From the NCBI GenBank assembly GCA_019119555.1, contig DWWU01000021.1:54066-118065 (forward strand): a DNA stretch of 64,000 nucleotides. The letters run 5' to 3'. A program made the translations under genes and the position numbers. Origin of the DNA: Candidatus Fusicatenibacter intestinigallinarum (GTDB taxonomy: Bacteria; Bacillota; Clostridia; Lachnospirales; Lachnospiraceae). The notes beneath the pieces were generated by a model. The model had not been told where the DNA came from. It did no database searches and saw only the letters and a program-made list of their open reading frames with translations. Shown here in pieces: positions 27,253 through 35,232 of this stretch (positions are counted from its first letter, which is position 1; each line of letters begins with the position of its first letter).

Positions 27253-27279
27253 ATTCTATGCAGTTTTTCTTTTCCTTAT
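27253..27279 (-). promoter_or_regulatory. Candidate sigma-E promoter of yqfC-yqfD
   Basis: On the minus strand: ATA (27279-27277), a 16-bp spacer and CATAGAAT (27260-27253). This fits the sigma-E pattern ATA-N16-CATA-N2-AT. yqfCD belongs to the sigma-E regulon in Bacillus. Confidence 0.55.
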
Positions 27280-27341
27280 GAATTTGCTGAAAAAGGCGGG
27301 AATGACAGAGCTTTGCCTTTCCTTTGCCTTCCGAACGCCCG

Positions 27342-27385
27342 AAAAAGCACATGCCCCGACCTGGCTGTCAGATCAGGGCATGTGC
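27342..27385 (-). terminator. Intrinsic terminator after the DUF2284 gene
   Basis: GCACATGCCC (27347-27356) pairs with GGGCATGTGC (27376-27385). On the minus strand the hairpin is followed by TTTTTC. Confidence 0.85.
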
Positions 27386-27401
27386 AGCTATTCAGTCATC
27401 C

Positions 27402-28145
27402 TCAGACATCTTCCTCTAAAGGTCTGTCAGAGGAAAGCGTCTCCGGCGCAGGAGCTTCCTCCTCATTGTCTGGCTGAGCGTGATCAGACGAAGGCGTATG
27501 ATCGACGTCCTTTTCCGGTTCCGGCAGAGTTTCACTTACGGTTTCCGTATCGTCTTCCGGAGAGGCGCCTGTTTCTGCCTCTGTCTGTTCCGGTGCATCG
27601 TCAGTTTTCGCATTTTTGAAGAAAATCAGGCTGAACCATACGATATACTGCTCTCCAAGAAAATAGTCCATTGCAAATTTATCCACCAGATTGGCCACAA
27701 TAATCCCGTGACTTTCAATACAGGGAAACATCTGCTCCGGATGCCTGCAGGCCGCTTTGGGATAAGTGCATTTTTCACAGGCGGCACAGGAATCTGACGA
27801 AAGAGCGTAGGTTTCAACGGAGTGGTCCCGCAGATATTGCTCGATCAGGTGTGTCATTTTCTCATGCTCGGCCTTTGTGGCAAGGGACTCGTCCAAATTC
27901 ATGATATCCTGCACCTGCGCAATGCTGGAAAAAAACAGTACGTCGTCATACTGACGGCAGCGATCCACGCACTCTTCAACGGTACCCACCGCCGGAGGGC
28001 AGGACCAGGAAGTTCCGTAACGGGGACATTCTTTTTTGCAGATCATGCGCACCCGGTCATTGTATTCGATTTCATCCGGTGTCAGGAACTGGTACTGATA
28101 AATGGGAAACTGTGTGATAAAGGATTCGATTTCATCTTTGGTCAT
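27402..28145 (-). CDS. DUF2284 metal-binding protein with an acidic tail
   Basis: A 247-residue protein. The first 175 residues match the DUF2284 pattern of clustered cysteines (CKKECPRYGTSWSCPP, then CAACEKCTYPKAACRHPEQMFPC), which suggests an iron-sulfur or zinc site. The last 70 or so residues are an acidic, Pro/Ser/Thr-rich tail not expected in the family (EQTEAETGASPEDDTE and similar). Function unknown. An intrinsic terminator follows the stop. Confidence 0.8.
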   Translation of the reverse strand: MTKDEIESFITQFPIYQYQFLTPDEIEYNDRVRMICKKECPRYGTSWSCPPAVGTVEECVDRCRQYDDVLFFSSIAQVQDIMNLDESLATKAEHEKMTHLIEQYLRDHSVETYALSSDSCAACEKCTYPKAACRHPEQMFPCIESHGIIVANLVDKFAMDYFLGEQYIVWFSLIFFKNAKTDDAPEQTEAETGASPEDDTETVSETLPEPEKDVDHTPSSDHAQPDNEEEAPAPETLSSDRPLEEDV

Positions 28146-28213
28146 ATCATATTCCTTTCAGGTCATTCTCCTGTGAAATTTCCGGCTGCGCTTCCCGGCT
28201 GTCCGGAACGCTT

Positions 28214-28256
28214 GTAATAACTGTTCCGTCAGATCTGTGCATTTACTGCACGGACC
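28214..28256. repeat. Inverted, degenerate copy of module C
   Basis: Read on the minus strand it gives GGTCCGTGCAGTAAATGCACAGAT, near the C-module consensus, then degenerate terminal sequence. It lies between the polyamine operon and the DUF2284 gene. Confidence 0.65.
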
Positions 28257-28258
28257 GT

Positions 28259-29395
28259 CTATAATCGGCATTTAAAGTTCTCATATGAGAAACTTCTGAC
28301 AAGATGTTCTTTTCCGTGTCTGTCACGATAGACAATCGACGGAAGCGGCATCCCGTTAAATGTATTTGTCTTCACCATTGTATAAAGCGCCATATCCTCA
28401 AATACTACCCTGCTCCCCGGCTCCAGCTTCCTGTCAAAGGAGTAATCGCCGATCACATCCCCGGCAAGACAGGTCGATCCGCCCAGCCGGTAAGTCCACG
28501 CTTTCTCCCCCGGGAGGCCGCTGTCCCTCACCGGAGGCCGGTAGGGCATTTCAAGCACATCCGGCATATGGCAGGCGGCGGAAGTGTCAAGGATCGCCAG
28601 ATCCATTCCATTATACAACGTATCCAGCACGGTCGCAACCAGAACTCCCGCCTGCAGTACCACGGCTTCTCCCGGTTCCAGATAAACCTCCACATGATAC
28701 GTTTCTTTCAGATGGCGGATGATGCGGATCAGTCTCTCGCGGTCATAATCCGGCCGTGTAATGTGATGGCCTCCGCCGAGATTCAGCCATTTCAGCCCGG
28801 GCAGCCAGCGGCCAAACTTCTCTTCCACTGCAGCCACTGTGACTTCCAGCGCATCTGAATTCTGCTCACAGAGTGTATGAAAATGAAATCCATCCAACAG
28901 CTCCAGCTGATCTTCCTGAAAATTGTCCAGCGTTGTTCCGAGCCGGGATCCCGGCGCGCAGGGATCATAAATCGCATGTCCCTCCTGCGTGGAGCATTCC
29001 GGATTGATCCGGAGGCCGATGGATTTTCCCGCCTGTTTTGCAAGGCGGCCGTAGCGCTTCACCTGGGAAGGACTGTTGAAGACAATATGATCTGCATAGG
29101 AAAGAATTTCTCCGAATTCGTCCTCACGGTAGGCCGGGGAAAAGACGTGTGTCTCTTTTCCGAATTCCTCCCGCCCCAGTCTGGCCTCATACAGGCCGCT
29201 GGCCGCTGAACCGTCAAGATATTCCGCAAGCAGCGGATAGCAGGAATACATGGAGAATGCTTTCTGTGCAAGAAGGATCCTGCAGCCGGAACGCTCCTTG
29301 ACTTCCCGAAGAGTTTCCAGATTATGAAGAAGCTTTTCTTCCTCCACCAGAAAATACGGAGTCCGCCATCCGGCTGCCGTCGTCTTCCCCATCAT
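28259..29395 (-). CDS. nspC: Carboxynorspermidine/carboxyspermidine decarboxylase
   Basis: A PLP enzyme of the alanine-racemase fold. It decarboxylates carboxyspermidine (or carboxynorspermidine) to the polyamine. The PLP lysine is in ILLAQKAFSMYS; FNSPSQVKRYG, RINPECSTQEGHAIYDPC, GFHFHTLCEQN and YLEPGEAV are family motifs. About 378 residues. The ATG at 29395 overlaps the stop of the dehydrogenase gene (TGATG), which couples the two. Last gene of the operon. Confidence 0.92.
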   Translation of the reverse strand: MMGKTTAAGWRTPYFLVEEEKLLHNLETLREVKERSGCRILLAQKAFSMYSCYPLLAEYLDGSAASGLYEARLGREEFGKETHVFSPAYREDEFGEILSYADHIVFNSPSQVKRYGRLAKQAGKSIGLRINPECSTQEGHAIYDPCAPGSRLGTTLDNFQEDQLELLDGFHFHTLCEQNSDALEVTVAAVEEKFGRWLPGLKWLNLGGGHHITRPDYDRERLIRIIRHLKETYHVEVYLEPGEAVVLQAGVLVATVLDTLYNGMDLAILDTSAACHMPDVLEMPYRPPVRDSGLPGEKAWTYRLGGSTCLAGDVIGDYSFDRKLEPGSRVVFEDMALYTMVKTNTFNGMPLPSIVYRDRHGKEHLVRSFSYENFKCRL

Positions 29396-30597
29396 CAGTC
29401 CACCAGAACCGGATGATGAGATTCCTTCCACGGAAGCCCGAAACGGTTCAGTGCATCCATAAAAGGATCCGGATCGAATTCTTCAATATTGTGGACACCC
29501 GGTTTGTTCCAGGTGCCGTTCATCAACAGCATGGCGCCGATCATTGCCGGAACGCCGGTGGTGTAGGATACGGCCTGGGAACCTACTTCGCGATAGCATT
29601 CCTGATGATCGCAGATATTATACAGATAATAGTTTTTCTCTTTTCCGTCTTTCTTTCCGCGGAAAATACAGCCAATGTTTGTCTTTCCCACCGTGCGCGG
29701 TCCAAGTGTTGCCGGATCCGGGAGAACCGCTTTCAAAAACTGCAGCGGAACGATCTCCTTTCCTTCAAACATAATCGGTTCAATGGATGTCATTCCCACA
29801 TCTTCCAGACATTTCAGATGGGTCAGGTAACTTTCTCCGAACGTCATGAAGAAACGTATTCTCCGGATTCCCGGAATATTCAGCGCCAGAGACTCCAGCT
29901 CTTCGTGGTGCAGCAGATACATATCCTTTTTCCCGACACCCTCGAAATCGTATTCTCTCTTGATCTCCATCGGTTTTGTCTCAATGAATTTTCCGTCTTC
30001 CCAGTAGGAACCGTTGGCGGAAACCTCCCGGATATTGATCTCCGGATTGAAGTTGGTTGCAAAGGGATATCCATGATCACCGCCGTTGCAGTCCAGAATA
30101 TCGATATAATTGATCTCATCAAACTCATGTTTCAGCGCATATGCGGAAAATACTCCGGTTACGCCCGGGTCAAAACCACTTCCGAGCAGAGCGGTGATTC
30201 CTGCCTGCTCAAAACGCTCTCTGTAAGCCCACTGCCATTTGTATTCGAATTTTGCCGTGTCTTCCGGCTCATAGTTCGCAGTGTCCACGTAATGCGTCTT
30301 TGTTGCAAGACATGCGTCCATAATTGTCAGATCCTGGTACGGAAGGGCCAGATTCAGAACCACATCCGGTTTCTCCTGCTGAATCAGAGCAATCAGTTCG
30401 TTCACGTTGTTGGCGTCCACCTGTGCAGTGCGAATCACCGTCTTTGTCGTTCCCTCCAGTTTTTCTTTCAGTGCGTCGCACTTTTCCTTTGTTCTGCTGG
30501 CAATGCAGATCTCCTCAAACACCTCTGAATTCTGGCAGCATTTATGAATTGCCACTGATGCAACGCCTCCGCATCCGATAATCAATGCTTTTCCCAC
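29395..30597 (-). CDS. Carboxynorspermidine/carboxyspermidine dehydrogenase (saccharopine dehydrogenase family)
   Basis: Condenses a diamine with aspartate semialdehyde and reduces the imine with NADPH, giving carboxyspermidine from putrescine. The Rossmann motif ALIIGCGGVASVAIHKC is at the N-terminus; GSGFDPGVTGVFSAYAL and DILDCNGGDHGYPFATNFNP are typical of the group. The length, 400 residues, is normal. It lies 17 nt after speB and overlaps nspC by one base. Its presence next to speD and speE gives a second route to spermidine. Confidence 0.92.
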   Translation of the reverse strand: MGKALIIGCGGVASVAIHKCCQNSEVFEEICIASRTKEKCDALKEKLEGTTKTVIRTAQVDANNVNELIALIQQEKPDVVLNLALPYQDLTIMDACLATKTHYVDTANYEPEDTAKFEYKWQWAYRERFEQAGITALLGSGFDPGVTGVFSAYALKHEFDEINYIDILDCNGGDHGYPFATNFNPEINIREVSANGSYWEDGKFIETKPMEIKREYDFEGVGKKDMYLLHHEELESLALNIPGIRRIRFFMTFGESYLTHLKCLEDVGMTSIEPIMFEGKEIVPLQFLKAVLPDPATLGPRTVGKTNIGCIFRGKKDGKEKNYYLYNICDHQECYREVGSQAVSYTTGVPAMIGAMLLMNGTWNKPGVHNIEEFDPDPFMDALNRFGLPWKESHHPVLVD

Positions 30598-30614
30598 TTT
30601 TTTATCCTCCTTTT

Positions 30615-31478
30615 TTATCTCTCTTTTTTCGGGAATGCCAGAAGCATCTCCCTGACAATCTTACAGGCAGCCATCGCCGAGATCCCGCTTGGATCATAGG
30701 GCGGGCTCAGTTCATTTACGTCGCAGGCTATAACGTCTGCGCGGGAGCAGACAAGCTGTGCCGCTTCCCTCAGCTGATCAAACGTAACGCCTCCCGCTTC
30801 CGGCGTACCGGTTCCCGGAAATACGGAAGGATCCAGCACATCCAGGTCCAAGGTAAAATATACCGGACGTCCGTTCAGCGTTTCCAGACACTCTTTCAGT
30901 CCCTGGAAGTCAAATTTTCTGGTTGTCACATGCTCTTTTCCCCAGGCGAACTCCTCCCGGTCGCCGGAACGGATTCCAAACTGGAAAATCCGGCCGTCTC
31001 CCAGCAGCTCCCAGCATCGGCGCAGCACACAGGCATGAGACAGTTCCGCGCCAAGGTAATCCTGGCGGAGATCTGCGTGTGCGTCGAAATGAATCACCGC
31101 GAGATCCGGGTACTTTCTGACCGCCGCGCGTACGGCTCCCAGCGTGACCAGATGCTCGCCGCCCAGCAGGAACGGGCGCTTTCCATCGTTCAGGATCTCG
31201 GCACATCGGCGCTCGATATCGCCCAGGGCCATTGCCGTATCGCCAAAGCACAGTTCCAGATCGCCGCTGTCAAAAATTCTCCGGTCCGTCAGATCCTTGT
31301 CCTGATACGGACTGTAGGTTTCGATTCCGAAAGATTCCATCCGAATCGAACGGCTTCCGAATCGTGTCCCGGGCCGGTAAGAAGTTGTGGAATCGAACGG
31401 AGCTCCGTACAGAACTGTCTCCGCCTCCGTATATTCCGCGTCACATCCAAGAAAGGTTTCTATATTCTTATTCAACAT
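30615..31478 (-). CDS. speB: Agmatinase (or N1-aminopropylagmatine ureohydrolase)
   Basis: A manganese-dependent ureohydrolase of 287 residues. Metal ligands are in GGEHLVTLG, VIHFDAHADLRQDY and FTLDLDVLDPSVFPGTGTP. It releases urea from agmatine to give putrescine. Since it sits after speE, it could instead act on aminopropylagmatine as in Thermus; sequence alone cannot decide. The start overlaps the last 11 nt of speE. Confidence 0.93.
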   Translation of the reverse strand: MLNKNIETFLGCDAEYTEAETVLYGAPFDSTTSYRPGTRFGSRSIRMESFGIETYSPYQDKDLTDRRIFDSGDLELCFGDTAMALGDIERRCAEILNDGKRPFLLGGEHLVTLGAVRAAVRKYPDLAVIHFDAHADLRQDYLGAELSHACVLRRCWELLGDGRIFQFGIRSGDREEFAWGKEHVTTRKFDFQGLKECLETLNGRPVYFTLDLDVLDPSVFPGTGTPEAGGVTFDQLREAAQLVCSRADVIACDVNELSPPYDPSGISAMAACKIVREMLLAFPKKER

Positions 31479-32319
31479 CTTTCAGCAGCTCCTCCACATA
31501 TGCCGGCAGGTAAAAGGCTCCCTTGTGCAGCATTGTTGTATAATATTTGCAGGAAAGTCCCCGCATGTTCCACTCCACCTCCCGGAGATCCCTGAGCGGA
31601 TGATATTTCTTTGAGGCAAATCCGAACAGCCAGTGTCCCGAGGGATAGGTTGGGATATGAGCCTGGTACACGCGGCTGATCGGAAAAGATTCCACAATTC
31701 TTTTGTGCGCTCTCTGGCAGGCCGCCGCGTCTTCCGGGTAGAACGGACTTTCGTGCTGATTGACCATGATGCCGTCTTCGTGCAGGGCCTTATAGCAGCT
31801 TCCGTAGAATTCCCGTGTAAACAGGCCTTCTCCCGGGCCAAACGGATCTGTGGAATCCACAATGATCAGATCATAGGCGTCTTCGCAGGAGCGGATGAAA
31901 CGAACACCGTCTTCATAGTAAATGTTCAGGCGCTTGTCATCAAACCGGCATGCCGTCTGCGGGAGATACTTTTTGCACACTTCCACTACAAGAGGATCAA
32001 TCTCCACCATGTCGATCCGTTCAATCTCCGGATAGCGGGCAAGCTCGCGGATAACTCCGCCGTCGCCGGCGCCGATGACAAGGACTTTCTTTACCAGCGG
32101 ATGTACCGCCATCGGAACGTGAACGATCATGTCGTGATAAATGAATTCATCTCGTTCCGTCAGCATCATATATCCGTCAAGCGTCAGGAACCGGCCGAAC
32201 TCCGGGGATTCAAACACATCGATACGCTGAAATTCACTCCTGCCGCTGTAAAGCTGACGGTTGACCCGGATGGACATTTTCACATCCGGGGTCTGCATTT
32301 CCGAAAACCAAAATTCCAT
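31468..32319 (-). CDS. speE: Spermidine synthase (polyamine aminopropyltransferase)
   Basis: Transfers an aminopropyl group from decarboxylated SAM to putrescine or agmatine. The SAM-binding motif reads VLVIGAGDGGVIRELAR (usually GGGDGG); VDSTDPFGPGEGLFTREFY is the catalytic loop with Asp. About 283 residues. ATG 32319 is chosen because AAGGGAG is 7 nt upstream and the protein then aligns with relatives. ATG 32325 is possible and would overlap the speA stop by 4 nt. Confidence 0.94.
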   Translation of the reverse strand: MEFWFSEMQTPDVKMSIRVNRQLYSGRSEFQRIDVFESPEFGRFLTLDGYMMLTERDEFIYHDMIVHVPMAVHPLVKKVLVIGAGDGGVIRELARYPEIERIDMVEIDPLVVEVCKKYLPQTACRFDDKRLNIYYEDGVRFIRSCEDAYDLIIVDSTDPFGPGEGLFTREFYGSCYKALHEDGIMVNQHESPFYPEDAAACQRAHKRIVESFPISRVYQAHIPTYPSGHWLFGFASKKYHPLRDLREVEWNMRGLSCKYYTTMLHKGAFYLPAYVEELLKDVE

Positions 32320-32321
32320 AA

Positions 32322-33776
32322 TCATACTCCCTTCAAAACGTTCAGCCGTTCAATCTTCTCGTCTTCCGGTCCGGTCATCGAGCAGCCTTTTTCCTTTGCA
32401 TAGCGGATATAATCCAGAATCGGTCCCGTAATCCGTTCGCCGGGAGCCAGGATCGGGATTCCCGGCGGATAGCACATGACAAATTCACTGCAGATTCTTC
32501 CTTCTGTCTGCTCCAGCGGAAGAGACTCCTTTTCCGCGTAAAAGGCATCCTGCGGAGAAACTGCCACCTCCGGGCTGATGTATTCCTGCGTCATCAGACC
32601 TGTTTTGGAACGCCCGAATCTTCTCCGGATTTCGGACAATGCGCTGACCAGCCGCTCAATCTCCCGTGGACGGTCTCCGATGGACAGATACGCCAGAATA
32701 TTGCCCAGGTCTCCGAATTCAATCTGAATATCATACTCATCCCGGAGCAGATCATAGACTTCGATACCTGCAAGTCCGGTATCCAGCGTATAGACAGAAA
32801 GCTTTGTCACATCGAAATCATAAATACTGTCTCCGTTGATCAGCTCTCTGGAATAGGCGTAATACCCGCCGATTCTGTTGATCTCGCTACGTGCATACTC
32901 TGCCATCTCCACAACTCTGGCAAATGCTTCTTCCCCGCGGAGGGCCAGATTTCTTCTGGAAATGTCAAGACTGGACAGCAGCAGATAGGATGCGCTGGTT
33001 GTCTGCGTTAGATTTATAATCTGACGGATATATCCCGCCTGCATCCGCGGACCCGCCAGGAGCACGGAGCTCTGCGTCAGGCTCCCTCCGGATTTATGCA
33101 TGGAGACGGAGGCCATATCTGCTCCCGCATCCATTGCGGAGACAGGAAGATTTTCCCCGAAATAGAAGTGGGTTCCATGCGCTTCGTCTGCCAGACAATA
33201 CATTCCATGATCGTGGGCCAGTTTAACGATCGTCCGGAGATCGGAACAGATTCCGTAATAAGTGGGATTATTCACCAGAACCGCTTTGGCGTCCGGATTC
33301 TCCCGGATTGCCTGCTCCACATCTGCCACGCACATTCCCAGCGGGATCCCCAGCCGTTCCTCACAGGCAGGGTTCACGTATACGGGAACTGCTCCGCAGA
33401 GAACCAGTGCGCCGATGACGCTGCGGTGTACGTTCCTGGGAAGGATAATCTTATCTCCCCGACGAACCACAGACATTACCATGCTTTGAACCGCGGAGGT
33501 TGTTCCGCCGACCATCAGAAAAGCATGGGCTGCATGGAATGCGGCCGCTGTCAGTTCCTCCGCCTCTTTGATTACAGAGACCGGATGGCACAGATTATCC
33601 AGTGGTTTCATTGAATTTACATCCATCTGTACACAGGTTTCACCCAGCAAAGCTGCCAGTTCAGGGTTTCCCCTTCCCCTTTTATGTCCGGGCACATCGA
33701 AGGGAACGACCCGCATTTTGCGGAACTTTTCCAGTGCCTCATAGATCGGCGCTTTTTCCTGATCCAGTTGTTTCAT
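32322..33776 (-). CDS. speA: Arginine decarboxylase (aspartate-aminotransferase fold)
   Basis: A PLP enzyme of the Orn/Lys/Arg decarboxylase group III fold, 484 residues. The PLP lysine is in SMHKSGGSLTQSS, with the upstream LADEAHGTHFYF. FDVPGHKRGRGN and the C-terminal CYPPGIPILAPGE are group motifs. Operon context with speB points to arginine as substrate and agmatine as product; lysine or ornithine cannot be excluded. AGGAG lies about 10 nt before ATG 33776. Confidence 0.9.
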   Translation of the reverse strand: MKQLDQEKAPIYEALEKFRKMRVVPFDVPGHKRGRGNPELAALLGETCVQMDVNSMKPLDNLCHPVSVIKEAEELTAAAFHAAHAFLMVGGTTSAVQSMVMSVVRRGDKIILPRNVHRSVIGALVLCGAVPVYVNPACEERLGIPLGMCVADVEQAIRENPDAKAVLVNNPTYYGICSDLRTIVKLAHDHGMYCLADEAHGTHFYFGENLPVSAMDAGADMASVSMHKSGGSLTQSSVLLAGPRMQAGYIRQIINLTQTTSASYLLLSSLDISRRNLALRGEEAFARVVEMAEYARSEINRIGGYYAYSRELINGDSIYDFDVTKLSVYTLDTGLAGIEVYDLLRDEYDIQIEFGDLGNILAYLSIGDRPREIERLVSALSEIRRRFGRSKTGLMTQEYISPEVAVSPQDAFYAEKESLPLEQTEGRICSEFVMCYPPGIPILAPGERITGPILDYIRYAKEKGCSMTGPEDEKIERLNVLKGV

Positions 33777-33792
33777 TGAAATTCTTCTCCTC

Positions 33793-34554
33793 TCAGTAAA
33801 TGCTTCTGCCGCTGAAAATTTCAATCATTTCACGGCGAAGATTGTCCATGATATCCAGCCGCACACGGGGCGGAAGCTCATAGACGTCTGTGTTAAACAG
33901 ATAATTCTGAAGATCGATCTCTTTCAGCATCATTTTCGTATGAAAAAGATTAGCCTCGTATACATTGATATCCACGGCGTCGTATCGGAGCAGCGTTTCC
34001 TTCGCTATATAGTCCTGGATCGAGGTGATGGGATGATCCATGAACAGCTTTTTTCCATTGACGTCTCTGGTAAAACCGCGTACCCGGTAATCCATCGTAA
34101 TAATATCGGAATCGAAGGAGCCGATCAGGTAATCCAGCGTGGACAGCGGCGTAATCTCGCCGCAGGTGGCCACATCAATATCCACCCGAAAGGTGGCAAG
34201 ACAGGTATCCGGGTGATATTCCGGGTAAGTATGCACAGTCACATGACTTTTGTCCAGGTGCGCCACCTGCGTTTCGCCTTTCGCACGTTCCAGAGGGCCC
34301 TCTGCAATCAGCAGTGTGACCGACGCGCCCTGCGGTTCATAATCCTGGCGGGAAATATTTAAAACGGTAGCGCCGATCATTTCCGTCAGATCCGTAAGAA
34401 TCTGGGTCAGACGTTCTGAATTATACTGCTCATTAATATAAGCGATATAATCTTTCTGCTCCCTGGGCGTTTTTGCATAACATACATCATAAATATTAAA
34501 GCTTAAAGCTTTTGTCAGATTATTGAATCCGTACAGTTTCAGCTTCTGCTCCAT
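33793..34554 (-). CDS. speD: S-adenosylmethionine decarboxylase proenzyme
   Basis: Makes decarboxylated SAM, the aminopropyl donor for SpeE. The 253-residue protein is of the E. coli-like long class. It should self-cleave at Lys102-Ser103 in [15 protein letters not shown] to form the pyruvoyl group. ATG 34554 follows GGAGGG. First gene of the six-gene operon; speA starts 16 nt after its stop. The reading frame is open upstream to 34,695 across the leader terminator, but no ribosome site supports a longer protein. Confidence 0.95.
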   Translation of the reverse strand: MEQKLKLYGFNNLTKALSFNIYDVCYAKTPREQKDYIAYINEQYNSERLTQILTDLTEMIGATVLNISRQDYEPQGASVTLLIAEGPLERAKGETQVAHLDKSHVTVHTYPEYHPDTCLATFRVDIDVATCGEITPLSTLDYLIGSFDSDIITMDYRVRGFTRDVNGKKLFMDHPITSIQDYIAKETLLRYDAVDINVYEANLFHTKMMLKEIDLQNYLFNTDVYELPPRVRLDIMDNLRREMIEIFSGRSIY

Positions 34555-34613
34555 AACATTCCCTCCTGCCGCATCAGTTCTTTTCGCTTTTGCGAATGCT
34601 CTTTCTTTTATGC

Positions 34614-34655
34614 AAAAAAGACGCAGGCGATGAAAACCTTCCATCACTTGCGTCT
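34614..34655 (-). terminator. Intrinsic terminator inside the speD leader
   Basis: On the minus strand AGACGCA (34655-34649) and TGATG pair with CATCG and TGCGTCT, followed by a run of T (34,619-34,614). It lies about 60 nt before the speD start, so readthrough is needed to express the operon. Confidence 0.85.
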
Positions 34656-35010
34656 TACATAATTCCTGAAATGTCTTATATGCCGCAGAACACACGGACT
34701 ATGTCCGACATCTGTTCGTTTCGACACGGCAGAACAAAGCTTTGCTTACAGGAAAATACAATATCAGAGTCTATATAGCAAATATTATTACTTTTACTAC
34801 TCTTATTGATTGTTTCACAAGTTGATGTACGCCTTTCACGCACCGGTTATAAAGTAACCAACTTATAAAAAGAGAGCACTCCGCTCAATCAATAAGGCAA
34901 CACAAGTTGCCAGCCGGCTTTACCCGGCAATTCAGCGCCTGAGCGTCTGCCTTTCTGCACGCTCAGGAATATTTGCATGGAAACTCTGTTGGAACAGTAT
35001 TCTCCCATAC
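34614..35010 (-). ncRNA. Predicted structured leader RNA or attenuator of the polyamine operon
   Basis: About 400 nt of gene-free RNA between a predicted promoter and the intrinsic terminator. Stems seen by eye, in minus-strand order, are: CCTGAGCGT/ACGCTCAGG; TTGCC-CCGG/CCGG-GGCAA; a long-range CTTATTGATTG/CAATCAATAAG that encloses GAGC/GCTC, AAGTTG/CAACTT and GGTTA/TAACC; then TGCCG/CGGCA enclosing CGGAC/GTCCG. No known riboswitch core was recognised. It could be a regulatory leader or an independent small RNA. Confidence 0.5.
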
Positions 35011-35016
35011 AGTTCA

Positions 35017-35045
35017 AGAATACCCGATAACAAAAAATCTGTCAA
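35017..35045 (-). promoter_or_regulatory. Predicted promoter of the polyamine leader
   Basis: On the minus strand: TTGACA (35045-35040), 17 bp, TATTCT (35022-35017). Confidence 0.6.
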
Positions 35046-35073
35046 CAGTTTTTGCTAAAAATTTCCCATTTTC

Positions 35074-35206
35074 GTAACAGTTCAGCTGGCTGAACTGTTA
35101 CGGCATCCGGCCATGAAAAATCGCTTTGCAATGGGCCGGATGCCCACAGGCACTATGCTTTCATACGGTCTGTGCAGTAAATGCACAGACCTGACTGAAC
35201 TGTTAC
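35074..35206. repeat. Full-length copy of the intergenic inverted-repeat element (modules A, B, C)
   Basis: A: GTAACAGTTCAG, loop, CTGAACTGTTAC (35074-35101). B: GGCATCCGGCC ... GGCCGGATGCC (35102-35144) with an inner ATCGC-like hairpin. C: GGTCTGTGCA/TGCACAGACC (35167-35191). It ends in CTGAACTGTTAC (35195-35206), which is the inverse of its first 12 bases. It lies between the polyamine leader promoter and the aldo/keto reductase stop. Confidence 0.9.
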
Positions 35207-35232
35207 CGTTTTCTGCTTGAAATATTCGCTTC

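Noticed and set aside
34560..35050. Polyamine leader as RNase P RNA, tmRNA, T-box or SAM-I riboswitch
   Set aside because: The conserved cores of these RNAs (for example the T-box AGGGTGG-type sequence, the RNase P GAGGAAAGTCC-type sequence, the tmRNA acceptor end) are not present.
35074..35206. Intergenic repeats as a CRISPR array
   Set aside because: Copies are dispersed over the whole window, not regularly spaced, and no cas genes are present.
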